Below are positions 18,318 through 26,379 of a stretch of DNA of 64,000 nucleotides, in pieces. The stretch is from Methanobacterium sp. UBA410. GTDB lineage: Archaea; Methanobacteriota; Methanobacteria; Methanobacteriales; Methanobacteriaceae. The stretch covers positions 1 through 64,000 of the forward strand of contig DAHH01000021.1 of NCBI GenBank assembly GCA_002498385.1, given 5' to 3'. The notes beneath the pieces are model-generated. The model did not search any database. It was given only the letters and a program-made list of their open reading frames with translations, and was not told the origin of the DNA. How positions within the stretch are numbered: the stretch's first letter is position 1; every line of letters begins with the position of its first letter. The position numbers and the translations under genes were made by a program.

Positions 18318-19094
18318 TTAATTTTCTTTAGGTAGTAATAAGAGCGGTTTTTTCTGTACTGACATGTCTAAGGCGTAGGTTGCGTTGTCGTTTGCTTTTC
18401 CACCGGGGATTATTGGGCTTAATCTGCACTGTTTGAAGTAGAAGCGGCCTAATACTTCATCATCTAATTCAAATGGAATGTATCCGTAGAGGACTTTTGG
18501 TTTTGGCACCATTTCATGGACATCGTAACCTGTTTGAACAGTTAGACCTACATCTGGAGTGTAAGGGTCGTACATGAGTTTCTGGATCTGTTTGATACTG
18601 TCATTACCCATGACTTGATTTGATTTGATTTGAACATCGATCGTACCGTACCCATACATCTGATCAGTACTTCTTAGACGTCCAACTGTTTTGGTTGTCT
18701 GTTTAACGGTTGGTGTTACGTCCTGGGCTACGAAGGGTTCTAATTCTTCAACGTAATTTCCAACTATGCTGTCTGCACTGGCAGCGGCGGGTGCGGTGTC
18801 AAGTTCTATTGCTCCATCGATTGAGTCGCCGGTGGCGGCGTCTATTACTTCATCTATCTTGGAAACTGTTAATTTAGTGTTAACATTAGTTTTTACTCCG
18901 TAAACGTCCACGTCCTGAGGCTGAGCAATTATTCCCAGGCAACTTCTAGGAAATAGTGGGGGGTTTGCGAAAGTAAATTTTTTGTTGGTTCCGTCAATGG
19001 TACCGGTTAGGGCTTCTAGGGCATGTGGTACACCGAGTACAAAACCAACACTGTCATTCATTAAAATTGTTTCCAGGCTTATATCTTCATACAT
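18318..19094 (-). CDS. Major tail tube protein
   Basis: The protein has 258 residues and is beta-rich. Segments such as TGTIDGTNKKFTFANPPLFPR and YGYIPFELDDEVLGRFYFKQCRL fit tail tube subunits. It stands between the connector genes and the tail chaperone, the expected slot. The assignment is by synteny more than sequence. Confidence 0.6.
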   Translation of the reverse strand: MYEDISLETILMNDSVGFVLGVPHALEALTGTIDGTNKKFTFANPPLFPRSCLGIIAQPQDVDVYGVKTNVNTKLTVSKIDEVIDAATGDSIDGAIELDTAPAAASADSIVGNYVEELEPFVAQDVTPTVKQTTKTVGRLRSTDQMYGYGTIDVQIKSNQVMGNDSIKQIQKLMYDPYTPDVGLTVQTGYDVHEMVPKPKVLYGYIPFELDDEVLGRFYFKQCRLSPIIPGGKANDNATYALDMSVQKKPLLLLPKEN

Positions 19095-19097
19095 TTT

Positions 19098-19307
19098 TTA
19101 TTCACTCTCCTTCTTTTCTTTTTCCTTTTTAGGTAACTCCTTTTTAGGATTTTCCAGTTCAGCAACCTTTTTTAGTGCATCTTCAATATCAAAGCCCTGG
19201 ATTAAAGGGCCGTGACTGCAAATATAGTTCTTTGCGGTTTCAAAGTCTTTATTCTCACAATAACGTTTAATAGTCCTGTTTAATTCTGTTTTTGTCATTT
19301 TAGACAA
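19098..19307 (-). CDS. Small hypothetical protein in tail module, 69 aa
   Basis: The best start is TTG at 19307, six nt after GGAGGTG (19314-19320); ATG at 19298 is the alternative. The product is helical (ELNRTIKRYCENKDFETAKNYI) with a Lys/Glu-rich tail (KKELPKKEKEKKESE). It ends 3 bp before the tail tube gene. No family recognised. Confidence 0.5.
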   Translation of the reverse strand: MSKMTKTELNRTIKRYCENKDFETAKNYICSHGPLIQGFDIEDALKKVAELENPKKELPKKEKEKKESE

Positions 19308-19378
19308 GATTAACACCTCCTAATGATTCATAGCCCAAGCTAGGGGGATCTAAAATTCTAAAAAAAATCTAAAAAGTT

Positions 19379-19849
19379 TTAACCATTCTTAGAGTAAATC
19401 CAAGGTCCTTTATATTGGAAGTCCAGGCGTGAAAGGTAATAGATCACACTGTTAACTTCCATGAGAAGACGCCTATCCGAGGTAAGGTAAACTGGATTAA
19501 TTACGCCGGGTATTTTACCACTCAATCGGTTGTCTTTAAGCAGATTTCCAAATACAACATCTGGTACAACGCTGTTCCGGTCCTCTGCATCTTCAATTGT
19601 TTTGGCATCCTCATCATAACGTCTAAATAAGAAGGTTATGGATCCGCCCGCGGTAACAAGGTTTACTTTATTTCTCATGCTTTTGTTTAAAGCGCCCTGT
19701 TGGCATGGCTCTTGAAGGGTGACAATTGCGTTGCGGTCTTCAAGGTCTTCAAATGGACCAACTGCAGTAATATCAACTCCGGCACTGCCCTTGTAGGTTG
19801 CCTTTACTTTTAACCAATCACAGATTATCTGTTCCAGTTCATCAATCAT
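19379..19849 (-). CDS. Head-tail joining or tail terminator-like protein
   Basis: The protein has 156 residues. Its start overlaps the stop of the gp10-like gene by 4 bp. A short N-terminal helix (MIDELEQIICDWLKVK) followed by strands (AIVTLQEPCQQG, GSITFLFRRYD) suits tail completion proteins of the lambda gpU/HK97 type. The call is positional. Confidence 0.45.
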   Translation of the reverse strand: MIDELEQIICDWLKVKATYKGSAGVDITAVGPFEDLEDRNAIVTLQEPCQQGALNKSMRNKVNLVTAGGSITFLFRRYDEDAKTIEDAEDRNSVVPDVVFGNLLKDNRLSGKIPGVINPVYLTSDRRLLMEVNSVIYYLSRLDFQYKGPWIYSKNG

Positions 19850-20280
19850 AAGTCAACCACCCAATCACCTAATTCACTTATAGGTTCATCAACTGCAGCA
19901 TCTGTATCATCCATGGCCTCTTGTACATAATCATTTGGAGCTGTTCCTGGATGATGAACCAGCATAACTGGATGGTCCGCACCTGGCCAGTAAAGGGCCT
20001 TAGCCTCAACTGGCTGTATTATGTGTGGTTCTGTTCCTTCAATAATCCAACGGGCGTGGTCGCTGTCTGGCCATGCACAACCTGTTAAACCAGAAGCTTC
20101 AACTAGTGTTTCATCCCTGTTCTGGCCGGTTCGGACTGGAGATAAGACTTCCTCTGCTGATGCGTGGATATTAGAAATAGTTAGAACTGTGTCTGCGGCC
20201 TTGTCGGGTAGTTCCTCTTCCTTGGCTTTTATGGAGCTTTCAAGGTCATTTTTTTCAATGTTCAATCTTATAAATCCCAT
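19846..20280 (-). CDS. HK97 gp10-like tail completion protein
   Basis: The start at 20280 (MGFIRLN) is preferred because it has AGGTG upstream and lies just after the previous gene's stop; a longer ORF from 20358 would overlap that gene. The product has 144 residues. The helix with many acidic residues, SPVRTGQNRDETLV and the near-C-terminal HHPGTAPNDYVQEAM are hallmarks of the HK97 gp10 family, which joins tail to head. Confidence 0.7.
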   Translation of the reverse strand: MGFIRLNIEKNDLESSIKAKEEELPDKAADTVLTISNIHASAEEVLSPVRTGQNRDETLVEASGLTGCAWPDSDHARWIIEGTEPHIIQPVEAKALYWPGADHPVMLVHHPGTAPNDYVQEAMDDTDAAVDEPISELGDWVVDL

Positions 20281-20294
20281 AAGAAAACACCTGC

Positions 20295-20687
20295 TCACTC
20301 GGTTTTTAATTGTACAGCTATGTAAACGTGTTTTGGCATTGGTTTTAACATCTTCCAAGTATATGTCAAACCGTTTCCATAATCCACTTTCAAGGTGCTG
20401 TCTTTATTCAGGTTAGCGGCATCTTTTAACATGAAGTGTGCCGCTGCATCACCCTGTTGTAAGACTGCATTGTTCACGAGGCTTTCAGTTCCATCCATGA
20501 TATGCAGCATACAACGAAGATTTAAAACTGTTTCAGTGAATACTGGTTTATTTTTACTATCACGGACTTTATCACCGTTTTTATCCAGTTCTGGGGTTCG
20601 GTAAACAACTGTTACATCTGTACCGTAACGGGCCACAAGTTGTTCAAAGTCATGAATTGCCTTTGTTAGAACCATCTTGGACTCCAC
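20295..20687 (-). CDS. Head closure or connector protein
   Basis: The protein has 130 residues. A long N-terminal helix (HDFEQLVARYGTDVTVVYRTPELD) is followed by strands, resembling head-tail joining proteins of SPP1 gp16 type. It overlaps the upstream gene by 22 bp. Function is inferred from order and general fold. Confidence 0.5.
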   Translation of the reverse strand: MESKMVLTKAIHDFEQLVARYGTDVTVVYRTPELDKNGDKVRDSKNKPVFTETVLNLRCMLHIMDGTESLVNNAVLQQGDAAAHFMLKDAANLNKDSTLKVDYGNGLTYTWKMLKPMPKHVYIAVQLKTE

Positions 20688-21094
20688 CCTGGTGTGGCCG
20701 TTATATCTGGATCAGAACCTATCACGTTTGGTGTGATAAAGGCTCTGTGATATTTGGCCTGTTCTTCATAGCTTTTTCTTTCGCTGTTTTCGGTGGTTGC
20801 ATCGTTGGTTTTGGTGTATGTTACCTGGAAATCTCCATCTTTTACCATGACTGGGTCTGTGGTTGAGGGTATAAGGTCCTGTGATTGCATCCATGAAAGA
20901 ACTGCAAATGCTACAGCTTTTCTGGCGTGGCGGTCTGTGCTGGTTACATTGGGATTAACTGTTGTTAGTATTTCCTCTGATTCATCTGATATGTGCCATG
21001 CTATATCATCCGCATGGGCGTCCATGATAGTTTGATCCACGTGTCCCTCTTCTTGGACATCTATTGGTTTGCAAAGGTCGTAATCTTCCGCCAT
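20666..21094 (-). CDS. Head-tail adaptor-like protein
   Basis: The ATG at 21094 follows GGAGATG at good spacing; the ORF could extend to 21109. The product has 142 residues with helices around VDQTIMDAHADDIAWHIS and RHARKAVAFAVLSWMQS, as in gp6/gp15-type adaptors placed after the major capsid gene. No specific motif. Confidence 0.45.
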   Translation of the reverse strand: MAEDYDLCKPIDVQEEGHVDQTIMDAHADDIAWHISDESEEILTTVNPNVTSTDRHARKAVAFAVLSWMQSQDLIPSTTDPVMVKDGDFQVTYTKTNDATTENSERKSYEEQAKYHRAFITPNVIGSDPDITATPGWSPRWF

Positions 21095-21117
21095 CAAACA
21101 CATCTCCAAGAAAGTTT

Positions 21118-21594
21118 TTATCCTTCTGGTTTTCTAGATTCTGTGATTGTGGGTGTTGCAGTCTGTTTTAATGCTGCATCAAAAGCTCTAATCAATTTCT
21201 GGGTTTCCTCTGGGAGTGTGCATTTATCTTCTTTTATGGCTTCAACTTGTAGATTATACCATTTTAGGGCGTGTTTATCTTTCCAAGTGGCTGGGCGCTG
21301 GGTTTCCCAGGCGTGGCCCTTTGATTTGACAACTATACGGGCGTTCTCGGTTTCTGGGGAATCCCTGTAATCAACTAGGACATAAACTAGAGTTTCGCAT
21401 TCACATTCAACAGTTATGGCCTTACCATCTTTTTTCATGAAGGATTTTGGTTTTAAACCCAACTTTTTACCACAATTAGGGCATTTTATGGCCTTAATTT
21501 TGTTGGCCTCATCCCTTAGATGGTTCTCTACTTTTTGGGTTTTCAATTTCTGGATTTCCAGGTCTATCTCCGCATTACTCTTTACTTTAGCCAT
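21118..21594 (-). CDS. Zinc-ribbon protein in head module
   Basis: The protein has 158 residues, with ATG at 21594 preceded by GGAGG. A helical N-terminus leads into IKCPNCGKKLGLKP and a CEC pair (VECECETLVYV), forming a four-Cys ribbon at about 37-75. The rest is helical. Zinc ribbons are unusual in this position between capsid and adaptor genes. Role unknown. Confidence 0.55.
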   Translation of the reverse strand: MAKVKSNAEIDLEIQKLKTQKVENHLRDEANKIKAIKCPNCGKKLGLKPKSFMKKDGKAITVECECETLVYVLVDYRDSPETENARIVVKSKGHAWETQRPATWKDKHALKWYNLQVEAIKEDKCTLPEETQKLIRAFDAALKQTATPTITESRKPEG

Positions 21595-21653
21595 CACTTT
21601 AACCTCCTTTTCCTTGACATAAGAAAACTAGGGATAAATTATAATCCCTGGTT

Positions 21654-22544
21654 TTATGCTGCATCGTATAGGTTTCTTAACTGCATAATGGCGTCGGTGT
21701 GGAATATGTCCTGGGCCTGGTAGGTTTCAGTGTTGTAGTAGATCATATTGTCCTTGTCGGGCATTCCCTGCTGGACTGGGAAGGTGTTTATATCCCATTC
21801 CACGTTTCTTTCTGCAACATCTGTTCCAAAGTATTCAAGAAGTCCACAACCTGTAGCTAAACCTGTTGTCTGGTATATGTCGTTTACCCCGTTCTTGAAC
21901 TGAGGAATCCTAGCAATGAAATCTAGGTAAGTGCTGCCTGTATTTGGTACCCTTCTAAGTAATTGTCCATAACTTAGAGGATCTAAGGCCAGTTTCATTG
22001 AAAGTCCTGTGTAAAGCTGTGTGCTTGCGAGCATTCCCACGGCCTCAACAATTGTGTCATCTGGGGCGTTTGTGGTTCCGGCCTGGTTCCAAGCTTTACC
22101 ATCATCTAATACAAGTGGGGTGGCGCTGGCGTCTTTGTACAAACCTTTTACGTTCCTATTGGCATCACCATTAAAGATGACATCATCCAAACTTTCACTC
22201 ACAATCCTTCCAGACTGTCTGGCATCTTCACCGTTAAGAGCTGTAACTCCCATCCTTTGGTAAGCGTCAAGGGTCTGTTTGTGGAACTTAAAACCGTAAG
22301 TGTGTTCTATAACCTTAACGGTCCTAGGTTCTCCTTCCGAACTTTCCCTTGGCACTTCCCTAATCTTGTAACCTCTCTTTGCTTTACCTGTGAAGTTCTG
22401 AATGCTGTTCCTGGTTAAGGTTCCAACACCTGGAGGTATGTCTTCACCCCGGGCAATAAGGTTTGGTCCAACTAACGGGGCTTTGTAGGCTCTTATAACT
22501 TCTGCGCTAAAGTAATCTGTTATTTTTTGTGGTAGAAATCCCAT
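21654..22544 (-). CDS. Major capsid protein (HK97 fold, encapsulin-like)
   Basis: The protein has 296 residues and a very strong RBS (TAAGGAGGAATAAGAA). The middle holds the E-loop/P-domain-like pattern TYGFKFHKQTLDAYQRMG and DDVIFNGDANRNVKGLYKD. The latter resembles encapsulin-type capsids (FNGD..N.KGL), which share the HK97 fold. It follows the decoration gene by 13 bp. There is no N-terminal delta domain, consistent with a separate scaffold part in the 667-aa protease gene. Confidence 0.8.
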   Translation of the reverse strand: MGFLPQKITDYFSAEVIRAYKAPLVGPNLIARGEDIPPGVGTLTRNSIQNFTGKAKRGYKIREVPRESSEGEPRTVKVIEHTYGFKFHKQTLDAYQRMGVTALNGEDARQSGRIVSESLDDVIFNGDANRNVKGLYKDASATPLVLDDGKAWNQAGTTNAPDDTIVEAVGMLASTQLYTGLSMKLALDPLSYGQLLRRVPNTGSTYLDFIARIPQFKNGVNDIYQTTGLATGCGLLEYFGTDVAERNVEWDINTFPVQQGMPDKDNMIYYNTETYQAQDIFHTDAIMQLRNLYDAA

Positions 22545-22557
22545 TTCTTATTCCTCC

Positions 22558-23022
22558 TTATAATTTAAGTTTTAGTGGGACAATGTCCCCAGCCTTACCG
22601 GCCTTATAGATTTTTCCTAGCCTTAATTTTAGGTTTGCAAAGGCGGCTGCTACTTCAGCGGATGTTGGTGTTGTAAGGGTTGGTGCTGCCTCGGTTGCAA
22701 CGGCCCCATTTGCTGCAGGAACTACAATGTCCTGAAATGCAGAGTTACCGGCCAGTTTAACCCAAACACTACCAGAATCAAGGATTGTTGGGCTTTCATC
22801 TATCTGCCAGCCAGTTCTTTTAACGAATCCGCCGTTACCGTCTGGCATCATTTCATCTTCACATGGAACCGAAACACCAAGTGGTGTTGAACCTGCGGTG
22901 CAAACTTTTACCTTTGTACTGTCAGCGGGGTCTATCATGACCACCGCGTAATCAGGTATAACTTCACTAGCTGTGAGGTCCAGGGCGATCTCGTGTGCAT
23001 CGTTAAAGTCTTGAAGTGCCAT
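22558..23022 (-). CDS. Capsid decoration protein-like
   Basis: The protein has 154 residues. DYAVVMIDPADSTKVKVCTAGSTPLGV matches the small beta-barrel of DUF2190/lambda gpD-like decoration proteins. An Ala/Thr-rich linker precedes a final LGKIYKAGKAGDIVPLKL. It lies between the protease/scaffold and capsid genes. Confidence 0.6.
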   Translation of the reverse strand: MALQDFNDAHEIALDLTASEVIPDYAVVMIDPADSTKVKVCTAGSTPLGVSVPCEDEMMPDGNGGFVKRTGWQIDESPTILDSGSVWVKLAGNSAFQDIVVPAANGAVATEAAPTLTTPTSAEVAAAFANLKLRLGKIYKAGKAGDIVPLKLKL

Positions 23023-23024
23023 TC

Positions 23025-25028
23025 TTATTCCCTCCCCTGTTTATCAAGGTCTGATCTTAATTTTTTAACTTCATCCGCGTATTTGTTAGCGTCCTTCTCA
23101 ATGCTACCATCAAATAGGTTTGGCATCTGGCCGTTTGGGGCTTTTTTCAGGATCCCCTTCATTACGCGTACTCCACCTTTTAAGCAGCCATCCAAATCTT
23201 TCTCTATTTCCTCATCAGTGTAACCGTAGTCCTCTTTGAGTGCCTTTTTCATGTCTTCCTCTGTATAATTTGGTGCTGGTTCACCGTGTGCTGCTGGGTT
23301 GAGTTTCTTGTGCAGGTCCACAGCACTTTTAACTAGGGATTTGTGGTCCTTGTCTGCGGTTTCTTTTTTCAGTTTCTGGTTGTCGGTTTGTAGGGTCTTT
23401 ATTATAGCTCCCTGGTCCTCAATGAGTTTGCCCTGGGATTTTATAAGGTCTTCCTGGGTTCCAACTTTCTTTTCCAGGGCGTCTACCCTGTCATCTACTT
23501 TAACATCTTTCTTCATTTCTCCATCTCCTCCATTAGTTGGGCTTGTTGGCTCTGAACTTACTCCAGGGGCGGGTTTTGGTTCTTCAATGCCAAAAAGATT
23601 TTTAATGAACTGTTTTCCATCCTCTCCAAGATTTTTTAGTTTTGTTACAAATGATTCATCCAGGCCGTCTGGTAATGTTTTCTTTAATTCGGGTTTTTCA
23701 GATTTAACCATCCAAGCAACATTTTCCAGGGACTTTGTAACCATCTGTAGAGTTACAGGTACAGGATCTTCTAGTGTTACATCAATGTCTCCATCATCTC
23801 CAGTTGTCCTGGTAAATGGTACCTGGAAGTAATCCCCATCATAGGTACATATTATCACAAAGTCCGGTGTTGTCCAGGCTATGTAACAATCCCTGCTGAT
23901 TCCTCCGTATGCGTTCGGGGTCCCGTATCGACGATCTAATTCTTCTCCTACCTCGGATTGAATTGTTTCAAAGGCGTCATCCACTCCTATAACATCTTTT
24001 TTTAGTTTATTTTTCACTTTATAACCTCCAATTGTCTTCTTTTTCTCCTCATCTGCTTGGTGTTCATCAATAAGCTGTAAAAGTTCATCTGCTGCATCAT
24101 AAAGGGCCTTGTTTTTACCTTTGGAACTCATTGCACCGGCGGCTGCAGTTTTAGCAGCAATCACACCTTGACGTGAAACTTTACCATTGCCTTTCCCTAT
24201 CTCAAAACCATAACTACCAGCCAGTTCTGGGTCTAGGTCTGGGTGTACGGCCAGGGCAACCTTCTTGTACTTCTCGATGTCATTGTCAAAGTCTGAAAAG
24301 CTGGGTTTACTCCATGAACCATTGTCAATATCACCATTTTTAATGGCAGTTCTAGCCCACTGCATACAGGTTTGATTAACCTCATAGTCTGTTTTCTTCA
24401 CCTTTTCAAGGTCCACAGTTAAAGATTTCCTTATTTGACTGCAGATAGGACAAGCCTTCTGAATTGCCCGGGCTGTTCCTCTTGTCATCCAGGCACTGGG
24501 TATATCTGTTAGGGCGGCTTTGAAGAGTTGAACGCCATCTATTGGTGAAATTCCTTTGGAGGTCATTGGTAAGCGTTTTGTTGCCCGGCCTGTTATGGAT
24601 CCACCCAGGGCCATTCCTGAATCTACGATGTCGCGGATGGTTTTCTCCCATTCACTGCGAACTTTTAGGTCTACCATTACGATCTTTTCGTCACCATTCT
24701 TCTCAACCCATGAATCTGTAACAGGACCTATCAGGCTTCTTAGGCCGTCAATGTGATAATCATCAATGTTAATGCCAGTGTAGTTTAGACCGTTAAATCC
24801 AATGCCTTTGGCTTGTGTTACAATGTCTTCCAGAGCGTTGTCGGTCATCTGTTCATTGTCCAGATCCTCTTCATCGCTGGAGATTCCGAACTGAATGTGG
24901 TAAGCGTTTCTTTGTTCTGCCTCATCATAAGCGTCATAAGCTTTAACAAGGGGCATTTTGAAGTTAAATTCCTTCTTAAATGTTGTTGGTGGCTGGTTAA
25001 CTGTAAATGGTTTTGTTAATGTTTTCAT
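23025..25028 (-). CDS. Prohead protease fused to scaffold
   Basis: The protein has 667 residues. Residues about 25-180 fit an XkdF/U35-type prohead serine protease: NIDDYHIDGLRSLIGPV supplies a candidate His, and DSGMALGGSITGRA a candidate Ser. A Cys pair follows (CPICSQIRKS). The middle (about 220-420) is novel and helical, then acidic strands. Residues about 500-570 form a coiled coil (KKVGTQEDLIKSQGKLIEDQ), as in internal scaffolds. Fusion would let the protease remove scaffold and itself during maturation. RBS GGAGGTGA is strong. Confidence 0.65.
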   Translation of the reverse strand: MKTLTKPFTVNQPPTTFKKEFNFKMPLVKAYDAYDEAEQRNAYHIQFGISSDEEDLDNEQMTDNALEDIVTQAKGIGFNGLNYTGINIDDYHIDGLRSLIGPVTDSWVEKNGDEKIVMVDLKVRSEWEKTIRDIVDSGMALGGSITGRATKRLPMTSKGISPIDGVQLFKAALTDIPSAWMTRGTARAIQKACPICSQIRKSLTVDLEKVKKTDYEVNQTCMQWARTAIKNGDIDNGSWSKPSFSDFDNDIEKYKKVALAVHPDLDPELAGSYGFEIGKGNGKVSRQGVIAAKTAAAGAMSSKGKNKALYDAADELLQLIDEHQADEEKKKTIGGYKVKNKLKKDVIGVDDAFETIQSEVGEELDRRYGTPNAYGGISRDCYIAWTTPDFVIICTYDGDYFQVPFTRTTGDDGDIDVTLEDPVPVTLQMVTKSLENVAWMVKSEKPELKKTLPDGLDESFVTKLKNLGEDGKQFIKNLFGIEEPKPAPGVSSEPTSPTNGGDGEMKKDVKVDDRVDALEKKVGTQEDLIKSQGKLIEDQGAIIKTLQTDNQKLKKETADKDHKSLVKSAVDLHKKLNPAAHGEPAPNYTEEDMKKALKEDYGYTDEEIEKDLDGCLKGGVRVMKGILKKAPNGQMPNLFDGSIEKDANKYADEVKKLRSDLDKQGRE

Positions 25029-25071
25029 GGTGCTTATTCACCTCCATAAATTTTAAAAAAAAGTTTTTAGA

Positions 25072-25173
25072 TTATAACTTGAGTATAATGTGTGGTTTTC
25101 CTCTTAAACACACCCAAAACATTCTATGCTTATTTTTGGTGCTATCTCGGTATTTTGAGAAGTAAAACTTCAA
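25072..25173 (-). CDS. Small basic protein, 33 aa
   Basis: The TTG at 25173 lies five nt after GGGAGGTG (25180-25187) and encodes a 33-residue product that starts MKFYFSKYRDSTKNKHRM. The strong RBS and fit between two head genes support translation; length and lack of a known family limit certainty. Confidence 0.4.
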   Translation of the reverse strand: MKFYFSKYRDSTKNKHRMFWVCLRGKPHIILKL

Positions 25174-25219
25174 ATTCTCACCTCCCTTCATAACCAATAC
25201 AAAAATAGGATAAAAATTT

Positions 25220-26092
25220 TTATTCAGATTCAGCCGTGGCGGGTTCTGACATGGCAAAGCCTGTAATAACTGGTTCGGCCATTGGAACATTGCAGCGGCA
25301 TTTATCGTGTGATTCTGGGAATTCATCTGGACTGTAAGGACCATCTATAGCGTTATCTGTACATTCACCACATGGCGGAGAGTCACTATCACAATTTCCA
25401 TTGTCTTCACAGGTTGTCCATGGAATCTTAATTTCAATGTTATAAGCTGTGATGGCGTTTTGGTATTGATCCAGGGCGCCTCCTTTGTAGGCTTCCACGT
25501 AACCATAGATCCCCATGGATTCAGATCTGTTGATGGCTTCCTGGAAGATCCCATCAATGTTAACCTCGCTCTCATGGGTGGCGTAAAAGTCCTGAACATT
25601 GTTAAACTGTACCTGTAAACCTACCTTTGAGGTTACTCGGTCGGCTATGTCCTGAGCATTGTTTAACTGTTGTTTTATCAGTGCGGTTTCCCGACCAGTG
25701 TCTGGTGTGGGTAATGCTGCAAGGCCTGCCCCTTTAATGTAACCATTAGCTTCTCTAACTCCTCGAGTGTACTGTTTTTCAATGTTTGTTTTAAGTTGGG
25801 GTGTGACCTCTTTCACATAGTCATCGGCCGCTTTTTGCATTTCTGTTTCAACATTGGGTTGGGTTATGGCAACTTTTCCAGCAATCCAAAACGCCATCAG
25901 GGCCGCCAGTAACTTTTTTCTGTGGTCGGTTTCCCCTTTCTCAGGTGTTCCATCACCAAGGGTTTCATCAGGTTCAAAGTCATCCTCCGTCAAATCTTTC
26001 TTTAAACAGCCAGGGCATGGAGTTTTAGTGGCTGGATAAGCTTTGAGAAGTAATTTATCAAAAAAGGATTCATCAACTGCTATATATTTCAT
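25220..26092 (-). CDS. Minor head protein, Mu gpF / SPP1 gp7-like
   Basis: The protein has 290 residues. The helical body is followed by PWTTCEDNGNCDSDSPPCGECTD and FPESHDKCRCNVP, the Cys/His pattern (WxTxxDxxxC..C...HxxCRC) of phage head morphogenesis proteins. It comes right after the portal and two tiny genes, as in SPP1 and Mu. It may be injected or may stabilise the portal vertex. Confidence 0.75.
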   Translation of the reverse strand: MKYIAVDESFFDKLLLKAYPATKTPCPGCLKKDLTEDDFEPDETLGDGTPEKGETDHRKKLLAALMAFWIAGKVAITQPNVETEMQKAADDYVKEVTPQLKTNIEKQYTRGVREANGYIKGAGLAALPTPDTGRETALIKQQLNNAQDIADRVTSKVGLQVQFNNVQDFYATHESEVNIDGIFQEAINRSESMGIYGYVEAYKGGALDQYQNAITAYNIEIKIPWTTCEDNGNCDSDSPPCGECTDNAIDGPYSPDEFPESHDKCRCNVPMAEPVITGFAMSEPATAESE

Positions 26093-26106
26093 ATAGAATC
26101 ATCCCT

Positions 26107-26232
26107 TTATATTGAAAAGGCCATAAACTGAAAGATAAGCCAAACAACACCCACTGCAGCCAAAATAAGTAGGAATACACAGAATAAAGATAGAGCAACA
26201 ACACTGCAAGCAAATACTGAAGATTCATCCAT
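26107..26232 (-). CDS. Small membrane protein, 41 aa
   Basis: The ATG at 26232 follows AAGGAGG. The product starts MDESSVFACSVVALSLFCVF and is almost wholly hydrophobic, with one or two membrane passes. It lies between the portal and minor head genes in the late operon. It may assist lysis or be a structural micropeptide. Confidence 0.55.
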   Translation of the reverse strand: MDESSVFACSVVALSLFCVFLLILAAVGVVWLIFQFMAFSI

Positions 26233-26265
26233 CTTTATAAACCTCCTTGTAAAAAAAGAATTAAA

Positions 26266-26379
26266 TCATTTTTTCAGGTCCATTTCGACTAATTTCTTAA
26301 ACCGTTTAGCCTTATCATTATATTGGGGTTTGTGCTTCGTTCTGGTCTTTTTCTCTTTGAAGCGTGGATGTTCATACAA
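26266..26379 (-). CDS. Small basic protein, 37 aa
   Basis: The TTG start at 26379 lies six nt after GGAGGTG, which is embedded in the end of the portal gene. The product contains YEHPRFKEKKTRTKHKPQYN and is strongly basic. It overlaps the portal stop by 8 bp, implying coupling. It could bind DNA or RNA; unknown. Confidence 0.5.
   Translation of the reverse strand: MYEHPRFKEKKTRTKHKPQYNDKAKRFKKLVEMDLKK

Noticed and set aside
25072..25344. 90-codon minus ORF
   Set aside because: Its first two thirds overlap the minor head gene in another frame; only the TTG-started last 33 codons have an RBS and were kept.
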